A DNA stretch of 19,683 nt from Psychroflexus sp. (GTDB lineage Bacteria > Bacteroidota > Bacteroidia > Flavobacteriales > Flavobacteriaceae). The position numbers were made by a program, and so were the translations under genes. Below the pieces are notes generated by a model that searched no databases, was not told the origin of the DNA, and saw only the letters and a program-made list of their open reading frames with translations. The stretch spans positions 1 through 19,683 of the forward strand of contig PXBV01000346.1 in assembly GCA_003565575.1 (NCBI GenBank), in the 5' to 3' direction. Below, piece after piece: positions 1 through 9,200 of the stretch. Numbering within the stretch: position 1 is the stretch's first letter; each line of letters begins with the position of its first letter.

Positions 1-919
1 AATACTTTAATTTTTCATTTTTATCCCAAATACCCCAATAAGCTCCAACTTCTCCTTCATCTCCCACTTTCCAGGACTCATCAAAGGAGGAAAAATAGAA
101 ACTTTCTATACCTGCTTGCTTACACCAGTTTTGTGTATTAATAAAGTATTTTAAAAAGTTGGTGTCTGATGGCTCAGCTGCTCCTAAATTTTCTCCTTTA
201 CTTGGCCAGCCTGTTTCCGTAATAATGACCTTTTTGCCTTTAGCGGCTCCCAAAGCTTGCCCGTACATCTGTTGCATATGTGCCAAGGAATAATCGATAT
301 GACAACTCTCCCAGAAGGGGTAACAATTGGATAAAATCACATCACACATTTCAGTCAAATCTGGATGAACCGTAAATTCATAGTAAGCATCTACATAGCC
401 TACAGGAATGTGAGATGGTATGGCATTTCTAACTTCTTTTATAAATGCTTTTAATTCTTCTAGAGGAATATCGTTTCTGTACAAAACCTCATTGCCAACA
501 GCAGCGATATCTACCAAGCCTTCATTAGCTAATTTAATTAATGCGTCTATTTCTTGTCTGTTTTTCTTGGAGTCGTCTCCAATCCAAGCGCCTACAAGTG
601 TTTTAATGCCTTGTTCTTTTGCTGCTTGTGGCACAAACTCGTTACCTTCAATGCAAGAAAATGAGCGCACCCATTTGATGTAAGGTTTTAAAATCTTCAT
701 CCGTCTTTGCACTTGCTCTAAGGTGATATGGTCCCCTGGCTCCTGCCCATCTTCATACATACTAAAGCAAATACCATGCATGCCGCTGTCTAATAGCTTT
801 TTATAAATCGCCTTTAAATCTTCAGCGGTTGCATCTTCTGGAATATAATTTTGATGTTGGATAGAGGCTAAAAACGCTTGTTGCCTCTCTGTTAATACCT
901 GTTCTTTTCTGTATGACAT
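1..919 (-). CDS. Cytosolic GH17-family beta-glucanase-like protein (3' end at window edge)
   Basis: The reading frame opens with an ATG at 919 (MSYRKEQVLT...) and stays open for 306 codons to the left edge, so the stop lies outside. It has no signal peptide, lipobox or membrane segment, so a cytosolic location is inferred. GH17 motifs are clear: VGNEV with the likely acid/base Glu144, and ITETGWPS with the likely nucleophile Glu235. It is a paralogue of the C-terminal domain of the upstream transporter fusion: both share MHGICFS, RSFSC, NCYPFWE, FYFSSFDE and EKLK, and both have 91 residues between the catalytic glutamates. The fusion ends two residues after EKLK, whereas this gene reads EKLKY plus one T, so its stop is probably only a base or so away. 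It starts 3 bp after the fusion gene's stop, which suggests translational coupling. GH17 members are mostly endo-beta-1,3-glucanases or glucanosyltransferases; which one applies here cannot be told. Confidence 0.85.
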   Translation of the reverse strand, partial: MSYRKEQVLTERQQAFLASIQHQNYIPEDATAEDLKAIYKKLLDSGMHGICFSMYEDGQEPGDHITLEQVQRRMKILKPYIKWVRSFSCIEGNEFVPQAAKEQGIKTLVGAWIGDDSKKNRQEIDALIKLANEGLVDIAAVGNEVLYRNDIPLEELKAFIKEVRNAIPSHIPVGYVDAYYEFTVHPDLTEMCDVILSNCYPFWESCHIDYSLAHMQQMYGQALGAAKGKKVIITETGWPSKGENLGAAEPSDTNFLKYFINTQNWCKQAGIESFYFSSFDESWKVGDEGEVGAYWGIWDKNEKLKY

Positions 920-922
920 AGT

Positions 923-3421
923 TTATCTAAATTTTAATTTTTCATGTTTATTCCATAAGCCCCAAGTTTGACCTACATTTCCTTCGTGATGAATTTTCCA
1001 AGGTTCATCAAAAGAAGAAAAATAAAAGATATCAATATCTTTTTGCTTTGCCCATGTATTGACGTCTATAAAATACTTCATGGCATTCAAGTCTGATGGA
1101 GTAGCATCTTCCGTACTTTCTCCGTCGCTTGGCCAACCTGTTTCCGAAATGATGACTGGTTTATCACCAGCTTGCTGTTTTATCAAGTTGTACATATAGC
1201 GAAGATAAGCCGGCGCAATATCGATATGGGCTCCCTCCCAAAACGGATAACAGTTAATGAGCACTACATCACAAACCTCGATTAAAGATGGGTGTTGGTC
1301 AAAAATATAATAGGAATCTACATAAGCTACTGGAACCTCATTAGGAAGTAAATTCTTCACTTTCTTTATGTAGGCTTTTACCTCTTCTAGACTTAATTCG
1401 TTTCTGAGCAAGACTTCGTTCCCAACCACAGCTATATCTACTAGACCGTCTTTAGCGAGATTCACTAAAGCCTCAATTTCTTCTTCATTTCTGTCTTTAT
1501 CATCACTTATCCAAGCACCGACAACGGTATTTAAATTGCTTTGCTTAGCTACTCGTGGTGTATATTCATTTCCACAGGTACAAGAAAAGGAACGGACCCA
1601 ACTTGTGTAGTTTTTGATGATGTGAATTCGCCTTTGAATTTGCTCTTCACTCAGCCTATCATTCAAATCTTGACCTTCTTGATAAGGGCTAAAGCAAATG
1701 CCATGCATTTTTTGTTTAAGTGTTGAAGCAAAAGCACTTCTTATTTGCAAAAGGTTTTGCTTAGTGTAATCTGTATCAAAAATTGGGTCTTTTTTGAGGT
1801 TAAGGGAAGACAAATTGAGGTGTTGAGTTTCCAAATATCCCGAGGATGTAAGTTGCTTTGGTTTAGCATTTCTGCGTTTGAGTGCTCTACCGATTTCATT
1901 AACACGCTTTTCGTCCAAATCATACCCCCACATCACCAAAAAGGCCAATGCAGCGGTGCCGGCAGGAAAGATGATGTCTGCTATTCTAAGGTTGTTCATC
2001 GTTTCAATACTTTGTTCTGTCACGCCAGGATCAAAACCAACAATGCTTAAAATCACACCGCCTAGAACTAAAGCAATGGACTGACCGATTTTCACCATCA
2101 ACCAATAAATTGCTCCAAAAGTACCCTCTTTTCTTGGTAAGCCATTTTCTAGTTCGTCTAAATCGCAAACATCTGCTGTCATAGACATCATTAAAGTAAA
2201 GAGGCCTCCCATTCCAAAAGCAAACAGTGGTATTGGCAAAAAGATGAGCCAAGGCACTCCATTGGATACATCAATTGTAAACCAACTCGCCCCTATAGAA
2301 TCTAAATATGGATTTAATCCCTCATACAAGGAACCTAAACCTTGGGTTAAACTTTGCCCTAAAGAGGTTTCATTGAAGCGATCATTTAACTCCACATCAA
2401 AACCCCACCATTTAAGTACATAGCCAACGATGGATAAAAACGTAGCTAGCAAAAATGCATTGCGTTTTCCAATTTTAGTGGCAATTTTGGATATGATTGG
2501 GATAACGATAAAAGCCGTAATCACTGCATTAATAGTATTGAACCAGGCAGGCCATGTACCCGCGGCATCATAACTGCCATTATACATATAAAATACAATA
2601 ATGAACACGCCAAACGCGGCCACTAGTTGAAATCCATTAAACACTAAAAACGTGGCTCCACACAGTTTCATAAAAGGTTTGTTTTTGGAAATCAAAACAA
2701 TACCTTCAAAAAGCTTTTTAAGATTGGAAGCTAAACTTTTAAAGGTAATTTTTTCTCGATTATCCATATCGGAAGCATCAATACCTTTACAAAACAAAGC
2801 CGGTAAAATCCCAAAGACAATGGTCATTACCCCAACAATTAGCGCCATAGTACGGACGCCTTCTGTAGTTGTGCTGAATGTGTCTTTATTTGGGATGATG
2901 ACGTATAACCAGGGTACAATAATCCATGCGATTTGCCCCATCGTATTAGAAAAAGCCATTAAGCGGGTACGCTCATTATAATCTGGGGTCATTTCATAAC
3001 CTAAGCCTACCAAAGGTGTGGCAAACATGGTATTTCCTATTAAAAATAACAACTGCAAGACCAACACGTGCCAGAAAATATAGCTTTGCGAAGCGTTATC
3101 ATCCAGTTGCCACATCAAAAAGAATAGAATACCACTAATAATGGCTCCGAAAAAAATATATGGCCGTCGTCTACCGTATCTAGACTTTGTATTATCGGTA
3201 ATAAATCCCATAATAGGATCTGTAATCGAATCAAAAATACGGGGTAAACCACCGAGTAAACCTGCCCAGAAGGGGTCTACACCCCAGGCCGTAAGTAAAA
3301 AAAACTGAATAAAAACACCCAAAGTACCTGGAAGTACATTTAGGATAAAATGTCCTGCACCAAAGGCAGCCTTTTGACCTATAGGTACTTTTGCAGAAAT
3401 TGGAGTTTTGGATTCAGCCAT
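923..3421 (-). CDS. GPH-family sugar:cation symporter (MFS) fused to C-terminal GH17 domain
   Basis: This 832-residue protein has two parts. Residues about 15-505 form a glycoside-pentoside-hexuronide symporter with about twelve hydrophobic segments. The family motif lies at residues 64-87: D64-x3-D68-P, like the MelB cation-site aspartates, followed by GFITDNTKSRYGRRRP. After a basic linker (RALKRRNAKPK, about 510-525), residues about 572-832 form a GH17 domain with VGNEV (acid/base Glu669) and SETGWPS (nucleophile Glu760). MFS termini face the cytoplasm, so an even number of segments puts the GH17 domain in the cytosol, at the exit of the transporter. Typical GPH symporters are about 450-500 residues and lack this extension. 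The substrate is probably a beta-gluco-oligosaccharide, inferred only from neighbours. The gene lies 10 bp after the GH30 gene and 3 bp before the free GH17 gene. The fusion is one uninterrupted frame with both catalytic residues intact. Confidence 0.9.
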   Translation of the reverse strand: MAESKTPISAKVPIGQKAAFGAGHFILNVLPGTLGVFIQFFLLTAWGVDPFWAGLLGGLPRIFDSITDPIMGFITDNTKSRYGRRRPYIFFGAIISGILFFLMWQLDDNASQSYIFWHVLVLQLLFLIGNTMFATPLVGLGYEMTPDYNERTRLMAFSNTMGQIAWIIVPWLYVIIPNKDTFSTTTEGVRTMALIVGVMTIVFGILPALFCKGIDASDMDNREKITFKSLASNLKKLFEGIVLISKNKPFMKLCGATFLVFNGFQLVAAFGVFIIVFYMYNGSYDAAGTWPAWFNTINAVITAFIVIPIISKIATKIGKRNAFLLATFLSIVGYVLKWWGFDVELNDRFNETSLGQSLTQGLGSLYEGLNPYLDSIGASWFTIDVSNGVPWLIFLPIPLFAFGMGGLFTLMMSMTADVCDLDELENGLPRKEGTFGAIYWLMVKIGQSIALVLGGVILSIVGFDPGVTEQSIETMNNLRIADIIFPAGTAALAFLVMWGYDLDEKRVNEIGRALKRRNAKPKQLTSSGYLETQHLNLSSLNLKKDPIFDTDYTKQNLLQIRSAFASTLKQKMHGICFSPYQEGQDLNDRLSEEQIQRRIHIIKNYTSWVRSFSCTCGNEYTPRVAKQSNLNTVVGAWISDDKDRNEEEIEALVNLAKDGLVDIAVVGNEVLLRNELSLEEVKAYIKKVKNLLPNEVPVAYVDSYYIFDQHPSLIEVCDVVLINCYPFWEGAHIDIAPAYLRYMYNLIKQQAGDKPVIISETGWPSDGESTEDATPSDLNAMKYFIDVNTWAKQKDIDIFYFSSFDEPWKIHHEGNVGQTWGLWNKHEKLKFR

Positions 3422-3431
3422 AGTTTAATAT

Positions 3432-4931
3432 TTAAAGTGTGAATGTGAGCGTTTGTAGGGCTTGTGGCTTAATTTCTAGTCGTTGAGTTTTCTCACCAAC
3501 TTCTATGTCGAATACTTTTGCTTCCTCTGTCGTATTAAATACTACCACGGCATAACTTCCATCTGGATTTTTGGCGGCTGTGACCAATAGCTCTTCGTCT
3601 GATGATTCAAAATCAATGCGTTTAGCACCAGGTCGAATATATTTGCTAAACTGTGCCATTGTATAGTACAATGGTGTAAAATAAACCTGATCTTCATCGG
3701 GATCTACGATGACTGGCGCTACGCACCAATTTTCAAACCAATTGGGGCCGCCTTGTTTATCCAGAACCATATTCCAATCTATCCAACCATCTACATCATT
3801 ATTTAAGCAACCAATAATGTCTCTCGCATAACGGTAAACGGGTCTATATTTAGGATGTCTGTGTTTGTCTTCTTCAGGAGCCCAGTCGTAGCCCCAATCT
3901 GTAGCTTCTTTTCTCCAGTACCAATCATCATCTTGCCATACTGGAACTTGAGCATCTATGCAGCCTTCCGTTTCAATCAAATATTTATCAGGAGCTTTCT
4001 GCTTTGCATATTTGAGTTGGTCTTCAAAAATCATAAATGTACTGGCATACCAATGTATGGCGGTTCCATCAAAGTATTTTCGTGAGGTTTCATCGCGATA
4101 CATCTCGTCTACCCATTCATCTAAGTGCTCTCTATTTTGATCATAACCAAGAAGTACAATGTCGCTTTTGCCATCTTTTTCAAGCTGAGGCCCTAGATGA
4201 TTGACCACAAAATCGGTCATTTCTTTAGGAGTGTAATGCATGCTCTCCCAGTTGGAGTCATTTCCTAAAGGCTCATTTTCTACGGTAAACCCCCAAATAT
4301 CAATGCCTTCAGCTTTGTAAGCATCTACATATTTAGAAAAAAACAAGGCCCAAGTATCGTAGTAGTCGGGGTGCAATTTTCCTCCTACCCAATCTTTATT
4401 ATCTTTCATCCATGGTGGAGCTGTCCAAGGGGAAGCAATAATGTTGAAGCCGTCTGTTGAAGCTGCCATGGCATCTTTTATCATCGGAATAAGATCATCC
4501 ATATCTTCTTCTACTGAGAAATGTTCAAGATTTAAATCGTCTTCAATTGGCGCATACGAATATTGACCTAAGGAAAAGTCGCAAGAATTCATATGCGTTC
4601 GTGTTAAGGAATACCTTGCTCCTGAATCTGCAAAATAGGCATCGATGATTTTTTTTCTATTTTCATCGCTTAATCGATTAAGCAAATATGCTGAGGATTC
4701 TGTAAACGAACCTCCAAATCCACTTATAGTTTGAAAGCTTGTTTCTGGTTTTATGATAATTTGAGAAGTAGCTTCTTTTTCTGAAATTGTATTAACTTTA
4801 GAAAGTTGATTACCGCTTCGAGAGGTTTCTACAACCTCTACTTCTAGCGTGTTTTTGGTTTGGTCTTGTACACATGAACTAGACATATATCCAAGAATTA
4901 AAGCTATAGATAAAATGTTGAGGGTTCTCAT
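3432..4931 (-). CDS. GH30-family lipoprotein, probable beta-1,6-glucan debranching glucosidase/glucanase
   Basis: The 499-residue protein starts with a lipoprotein signal (MRTLNILSIALILGYMSSSC, Cys20 lipidated). The GH30 fold follows: GFGGSFTESSAYLL near residue 70, ASPWTAPPWMK near 165, the acid/base Glu220 in FTVENEP and the nucleophile Glu322 in IETEGC. A C-terminal beta-sandwich from about residue 410 completes the usual GH30 architecture, and the total length is normal for the family. In flavobacterial laminarin loci, GH30 enzymes remove beta-1,6-linked glucose branches so that beta-1,3-glucanases can proceed; that role is inferred here from family and context. Other GH30 activities, such as endo-beta-1,6-glucanase, cannot be excluded. 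After the Cys comes VQDQTKN, which lacks an obvious acidic surface-export signal, so a periplasmic-side anchor is slightly favoured. It starts 23 bp after the GH17 lipoprotein gene and ends 10 bp before the symporter fusion. Confidence 0.9.
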   Translation of the reverse strand: MRTLNILSIALILGYMSSSCVQDQTKNTLEVEVVETSRSGNQLSKVNTISEKEATSQIIIKPETSFQTISGFGGSFTESSAYLLNRLSDENRKKIIDAYFADSGARYSLTRTHMNSCDFSLGQYSYAPIEDDLNLEHFSVEEDMDDLIPMIKDAMAASTDGFNIIASPWTAPPWMKDNKDWVGGKLHPDYYDTWALFFSKYVDAYKAEGIDIWGFTVENEPLGNDSNWESMHYTPKEMTDFVVNHLGPQLEKDGKSDIVLLGYDQNREHLDEWVDEMYRDETSRKYFDGTAIHWYASTFMIFEDQLKYAKQKAPDKYLIETEGCIDAQVPVWQDDDWYWRKEATDWGYDWAPEEDKHRHPKYRPVYRYARDIIGCLNNDVDGWIDWNMVLDKQGGPNWFENWCVAPVIVDPDEDQVYFTPLYYTMAQFSKYIRPGAKRIDFESSDEELLVTAAKNPDGSYAVVVFNTTEEAKVFDIEVGEKTQRLEIKPQALQTLTFTL

Positions 4932-4954
4932 AGTTAAGTTTTTTCATGAATTAT

Positions 4955-6235
4955 TCAATGGTTAAAATTGATCTCATTTTTTATGGGTGGCATTTGTACA
5001 TCCAGCAATAAATCCTCAAGATTACCATCATAGGTTTTTTTAATAGTATACTTTCCGCGCTTAAGACCATTGAATGTTCCTTTATCTACTTCCTCCCAAA
5101 GGGCATATTTAGCTTTCCCATCTACAGTGAACAATCCAAAAAAGTTTTCAGACCCGTTGGGGTATTGTGCATCTTTCCACGGTTCATCAAAAGCTTCAAA
5201 ATAAAAACACTTGATTTTGTTTTGCGTAGCCCATTGGCGCATTTTATGATAATACAAGCTTTGTTTGTATTCATCAGTAGCTTTAGAGCCGTCGGGGCCG
5301 TAATGCCTGTCAGAAAAACTTGCCCAACCTGTTTCGCCAATATGAATAGGTTTGTCTACATCTAAGGATCGCATGTAGTTATGAACACTATCATACTGAG
5401 AAATGGCATAAGACAAAGCTCTTTCCATAGCTTTTTCCATCTTCTCGGAGTTACTTAAACCTTTTTCTTTGTGAGATACACCCCAAAACACAGGGTTATA
5501 ATGTGTATCATGCATTGGGTAGGTATGAATTGATAGATAGTCTACATTTTTTACCAAGTCTTCCAACTCAGGTGTATGGTATTCGACATCACCACCACCC
5601 CAAGATGCAAAGTTGTCTGAACTTGTGATCCATACCTCTTTAGCTAATTTTCCTTTGGTTTTAAGCTCTTGAAGGTGGTTTACCCACTTGAGAATAATAT
5701 GCGGTTGAACATAGTATGAAGTAGCCCATTTTACCATAGCTTCGTTACCTACAGCAATGATTTTCACAATGTCTGGATACATATTTGCAAGTTCCACTGC
5801 ACGTTCTATCTCGATAGCATTGTGTTCGCTCTCTTCGTTGTGATTAAGCGGCTTGTCCGTCCACGCATTTTTGCAGTCTATCCAAGCTCCAAGCATCACA
5901 TACATCTCAAAATTTGGATCTTCTTTTTTAAGTTCATTTATCGCTTTTAATACATTAGCTGCATGAGGAAGCCTCACATTGTATGTTCTGAGGATTCTAA
6001 AATTCAGAGCGTACATAATCTTTAAATCTTCTTTGAGCTGCTGAATTGTAGGCTGTATATCACGAGTGTTTTCGCGATAGCCTCCATAAGAGATAGCTAG
6101 GTATTCTGGCTTGGCTAAAATCTGTTGAGCCGTTAAATTATTTTGGTTTTGCATCGATTTGGACTCTTTTTGAGAAGGTTGGCAAGAAGCCAATACAATT
6201 AGAATTGAGGTTAAAACTAGAGATATTGGCTTCAT
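4955..6235 (-). CDS. GH17-family lipoprotein, probable endo-beta-1,3-glucanase
   Basis: This 426-residue lipoprotein has the signal MKPISLVLTSILIVLASC with Cys18 as the lipid anchor. The GH17 barrel covers about residues 40-385 and shows AVGNEAM (acid/base Glu165), SIHTYPM and GETGWAS (nucleophile Glu301), followed by FYFEAFDEPWK. It resembles the exported GH17 laminarinases of marine flavobacteria more than it does the two signal-less GH17 domains downstream: the catalytic glutamates are 136 residues apart here against 91 there, so this domain has large insertions. The probable role is hydrolysis of beta-1,3-glucan or its debranched oligomers at the outer membrane. The sequence after the Cys, QPSQKES, is loosely like a Bacteroidota lipoprotein export signal, so surface exposure is possible but uncertain. 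It begins 8 bp after the phosphorylase stop codon and is 23 bp from the GH30 gene, consistent with one operon. Confidence 0.9.
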   Translation of the reverse strand: MKPISLVLTSILIVLASCQPSQKESKSMQNQNNLTAQQILAKPEYLAISYGGYRENTRDIQPTIQQLKEDLKIMYALNFRILRTYNVRLPHAANVLKAINELKKEDPNFEMYVMLGAWIDCKNAWTDKPLNHNEESEHNAIEIERAVELANMYPDIVKIIAVGNEAMVKWATSYYVQPHIILKWVNHLQELKTKGKLAKEVWITSSDNFASWGGGDVEYHTPELEDLVKNVDYLSIHTYPMHDTHYNPVFWGVSHKEKGLSNSEKMEKAMERALSYAISQYDSVHNYMRSLDVDKPIHIGETGWASFSDRHYGPDGSKATDEYKQSLYYHKMRQWATQNKIKCFYFEAFDEPWKDAQYPNGSENFFGLFTVDGKAKYALWEEVDKGTFNGLKRGKYTIKKTYDGNLEDLLLDVQMPPIKNEINFNH

Positions 6236-6243
6236 AGCTGTAG

Positions 6244-9200
6244 TTATTTTAATATTGAAGTTTCTATGTGTACTCGAATCAAACTTATAGTTCCTGATCT
6301 TAAAAACACATCCTGACTAAACTGATCAGATAACTTCAAACCTTCTAAAGTCAGCGACTTCCCATCTTTCAATTCGACTTGAATTTGATTCTGTCTGGAC
6401 ATTATATAAACAATCGGCACTTGACAAAAGGTGAAACCTAGAGAGCCTGGCTCTAACTCCAATCTATGCTTTTTATTATCTAAATCTACATAGCGGAACA
6501 CATGCGTGTCTTCAAGAAATTCTGTTTGCCTTAAAAGATGAGGTGCAAATTGCAATCTACCTTCTTTAATGCTTACGCCTAACTCTCCAAAACGACTCAA
6601 GACATCCTCTTTAACCTGTCCTGTCATTCCTGGTTGTTGGGCGCCTTTTCCAAAAGGAGTATGCGAATATGGATCTGTAGAAAAAGCACCGTACAACTGT
6701 GGAGATTTGTGTACTCCAATGCCTTCATTGATTTCATAATAATGTTCTAGCAAGCGACCAAGCGTTTCCGCAGAAGCTTTTTCTTCAATGGCTTTAAAAC
6801 AGGTTTCCATAACCGCAAGTTGTAATTTTGAAACCATATGCCAATAGATAGAACCTAAGCCTTCATAACCGTAAAACGTCCCTGAACGTCCTGTAAAGGC
6901 TTTGTGATTAAAGACTTCTTCGTATGCTTTCAAGATATGATCCATCTCTTCGTTAACCAGCGATTGATATGTTTTACTTTTTAAATTAAGCAAAGCTGAC
7001 TTAAGCTTTTTAGCATTGTTGAAATTAGCATTGAAATGATAATCTCCATTCGTATCCTTTACAATAATGCTCTTATCTCCATCTTCGACGAGTTGTTGAA
7101 GGAGTCGAGAAGATTTCACGGATGCTTCTGGTAAATGATTACGGTCTAAAAAGCCCTTTAAATTCTTATTCGGGTATAAGATATAGCTGTATTGATCGGG
7201 TCTAAACAAAGCACTTCTTTTGAGCCCATCCAAAAGGCTTAAGGCTTGTTCAGAATTTAAGTACTTTGAGCTAAGCACTGCCACTTGTCCTTCTAGCATT
7301 TCTTCAAGGTAGTCTATACTAACGTTATCACCCTCTACGGTCATCAAATTATAAGCGTGATACATCTTATCTGTACGTTGATTGGCACGAATGGTATGCT
7401 CAAGAAAGTCTAAACTCAAATTGATAAAATCACGTATATGACTTGCTTTAACCGTGGTGATACTTCCAGAAAATTTTTGCTCATAAATCGTGTTTCTAAA
7501 TGCACTAGCGGCTTCACCAAGCTCGTCGAGCATTTGTTTTCTTTGTGCATCTGTAAACTGAGTTTTGGTTTGGTCTTGATGCTTTTCAAACGCATTATTA
7601 AGCTTTACAAACAATTCTGCCATTTCTGTTGAAATAGAATAGCTGTCATCCACATCTAAGCGATTAAAAACACCTTTGAAAAAATACATAAAACGGCGTA
7701 AATAGGATAAGGTTACCATCGATACACCATTACCTACTAGTGCATTATTGGCATCGTTCCATTCTGGTCGCTGAGTATTCATCCAAATCCCCGCTTCGGG
7801 GATGAAGTTGGATAGCTTAGATAATGTTGTGGCTAAGATTTTTTCAATGAAATTTACACGTACAATTTCCCCATTTTGATTTTCTAACAAAGCACCATCT
7901 GCGCCTAATTTCGAACGCTTCTCGCGTATAGCATGATCTAAATCGTGATCAAAATCGATGGTATCTTTAGGGTCTTTTAAAATATCTTCATAGGCCTTAA
8001 TTCTGTACGGCACATTGGCATATACAAACTCTGAGGTATGGAAAAGTTTGGAGAGGTGATTAGGCTTATAATCCTCGTAAAACTCCAAAAACTTGAGCAA
8101 ATATATGATTTGATGGTCTCCCCAATACCCAATATAAGACCACGGATCGTCTGGCTCTATGGTTTCCCAGTCGAAGCCGTCTTTAGTAACTCGGTATGGG
8201 TTGTAACCATCAAAGGTGGTTGCATTCAAAAACTTATAGATCATACTTTCTATAAACTCAGGATAAGAGTGTATAAGGCTTTCCCAGTTTTGGAAGATAT
8301 CTCTCCAGTTTCCTTCATAGTCTAGAATTTTGTTTCCATTTTCATCTTTGGTATTGATGGAAAACTTATTCCATGGCCTACTAGGGTCTCCATGTCGCCT
8401 GCTGAATTTAAGCGGCAAATATTCTTTAGAAAGTCGAGAAAAGTCTGCATCATTGATGGTTTCTGAAAGCAGTTGTAAATCCTTAAGACTGAAAACGTCT
8501 GGAAGCTGATTGATTTGGGATGCATACAATTTAGCGAGTGGTGTATTCGCTTTCTCTAGATACGTTTTTAAATCCCAGAGTTCTATCTGATAGTTATTGT
8601 CGAAGATACCTCCACGCATAATGTTGAAAAGCGTGTTGGAATAATGCCTGATGTCTCTTAAGTTATCATCAGTACGATGTAAACCGTCTGCGGCAGCATT
8701 GAGCTGGGTGAGTTTTTCAGTACCTAGTTGAATGTCTTTTTGAATGTCTTTTATAAGGCTGGTGGATTTCAATTCTTTTTGAAGTTGTACAACAGCAGCA
8801 TGGTTATAATTAACATCCGCAACGATATGCCAAGATTTTAACTCTTTAGGTTTAAGCTGAAGCCTTTTATGAACAAAAAAGGCTCCTTTTTCTGCCTTTA
8901 CATCGGTTTCTTCACTTATAGATTGGCCTGTTCTAAATTTCTCAAGCTGAAGTGAAGATAGTAAATACTGAGGTTGATCTAATCCAATGGACCACACTAC
9001 ATTCGCTTTAAGCGCTTCACTAGGTTCTGCCTTATCCACAGGCACTGCACTCAATGCAAAAATACCAAGACCAGACTTTTTATCAAGTTCATTACGCTTG
9101 TAAGCATCCACCAAATTACTACTTTGGGTTTGAAGTGCGCTGTCAACTTCTGCTGGTAAAATATTTTGTAAGCCATCTAGCATTTCAATGTCCAAAGCTG

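Noticed and set aside
420..683. Plus-strand open frame of 87 codons, and many similar short frames on both strands elsewhere
   Set aside because: They lie inside strongly supported minus-strand genes, show no recognisable domains and have compositions expected of antisense or shifted frames.
1700..2000. Possibility that the transporter/GH17 junction is an assembly or frameshift artefact
   Set aside because: The frame is continuous through a plausible basic linker, both domains are complete, and the free paralogue is separately present next door rather than being the missing half.
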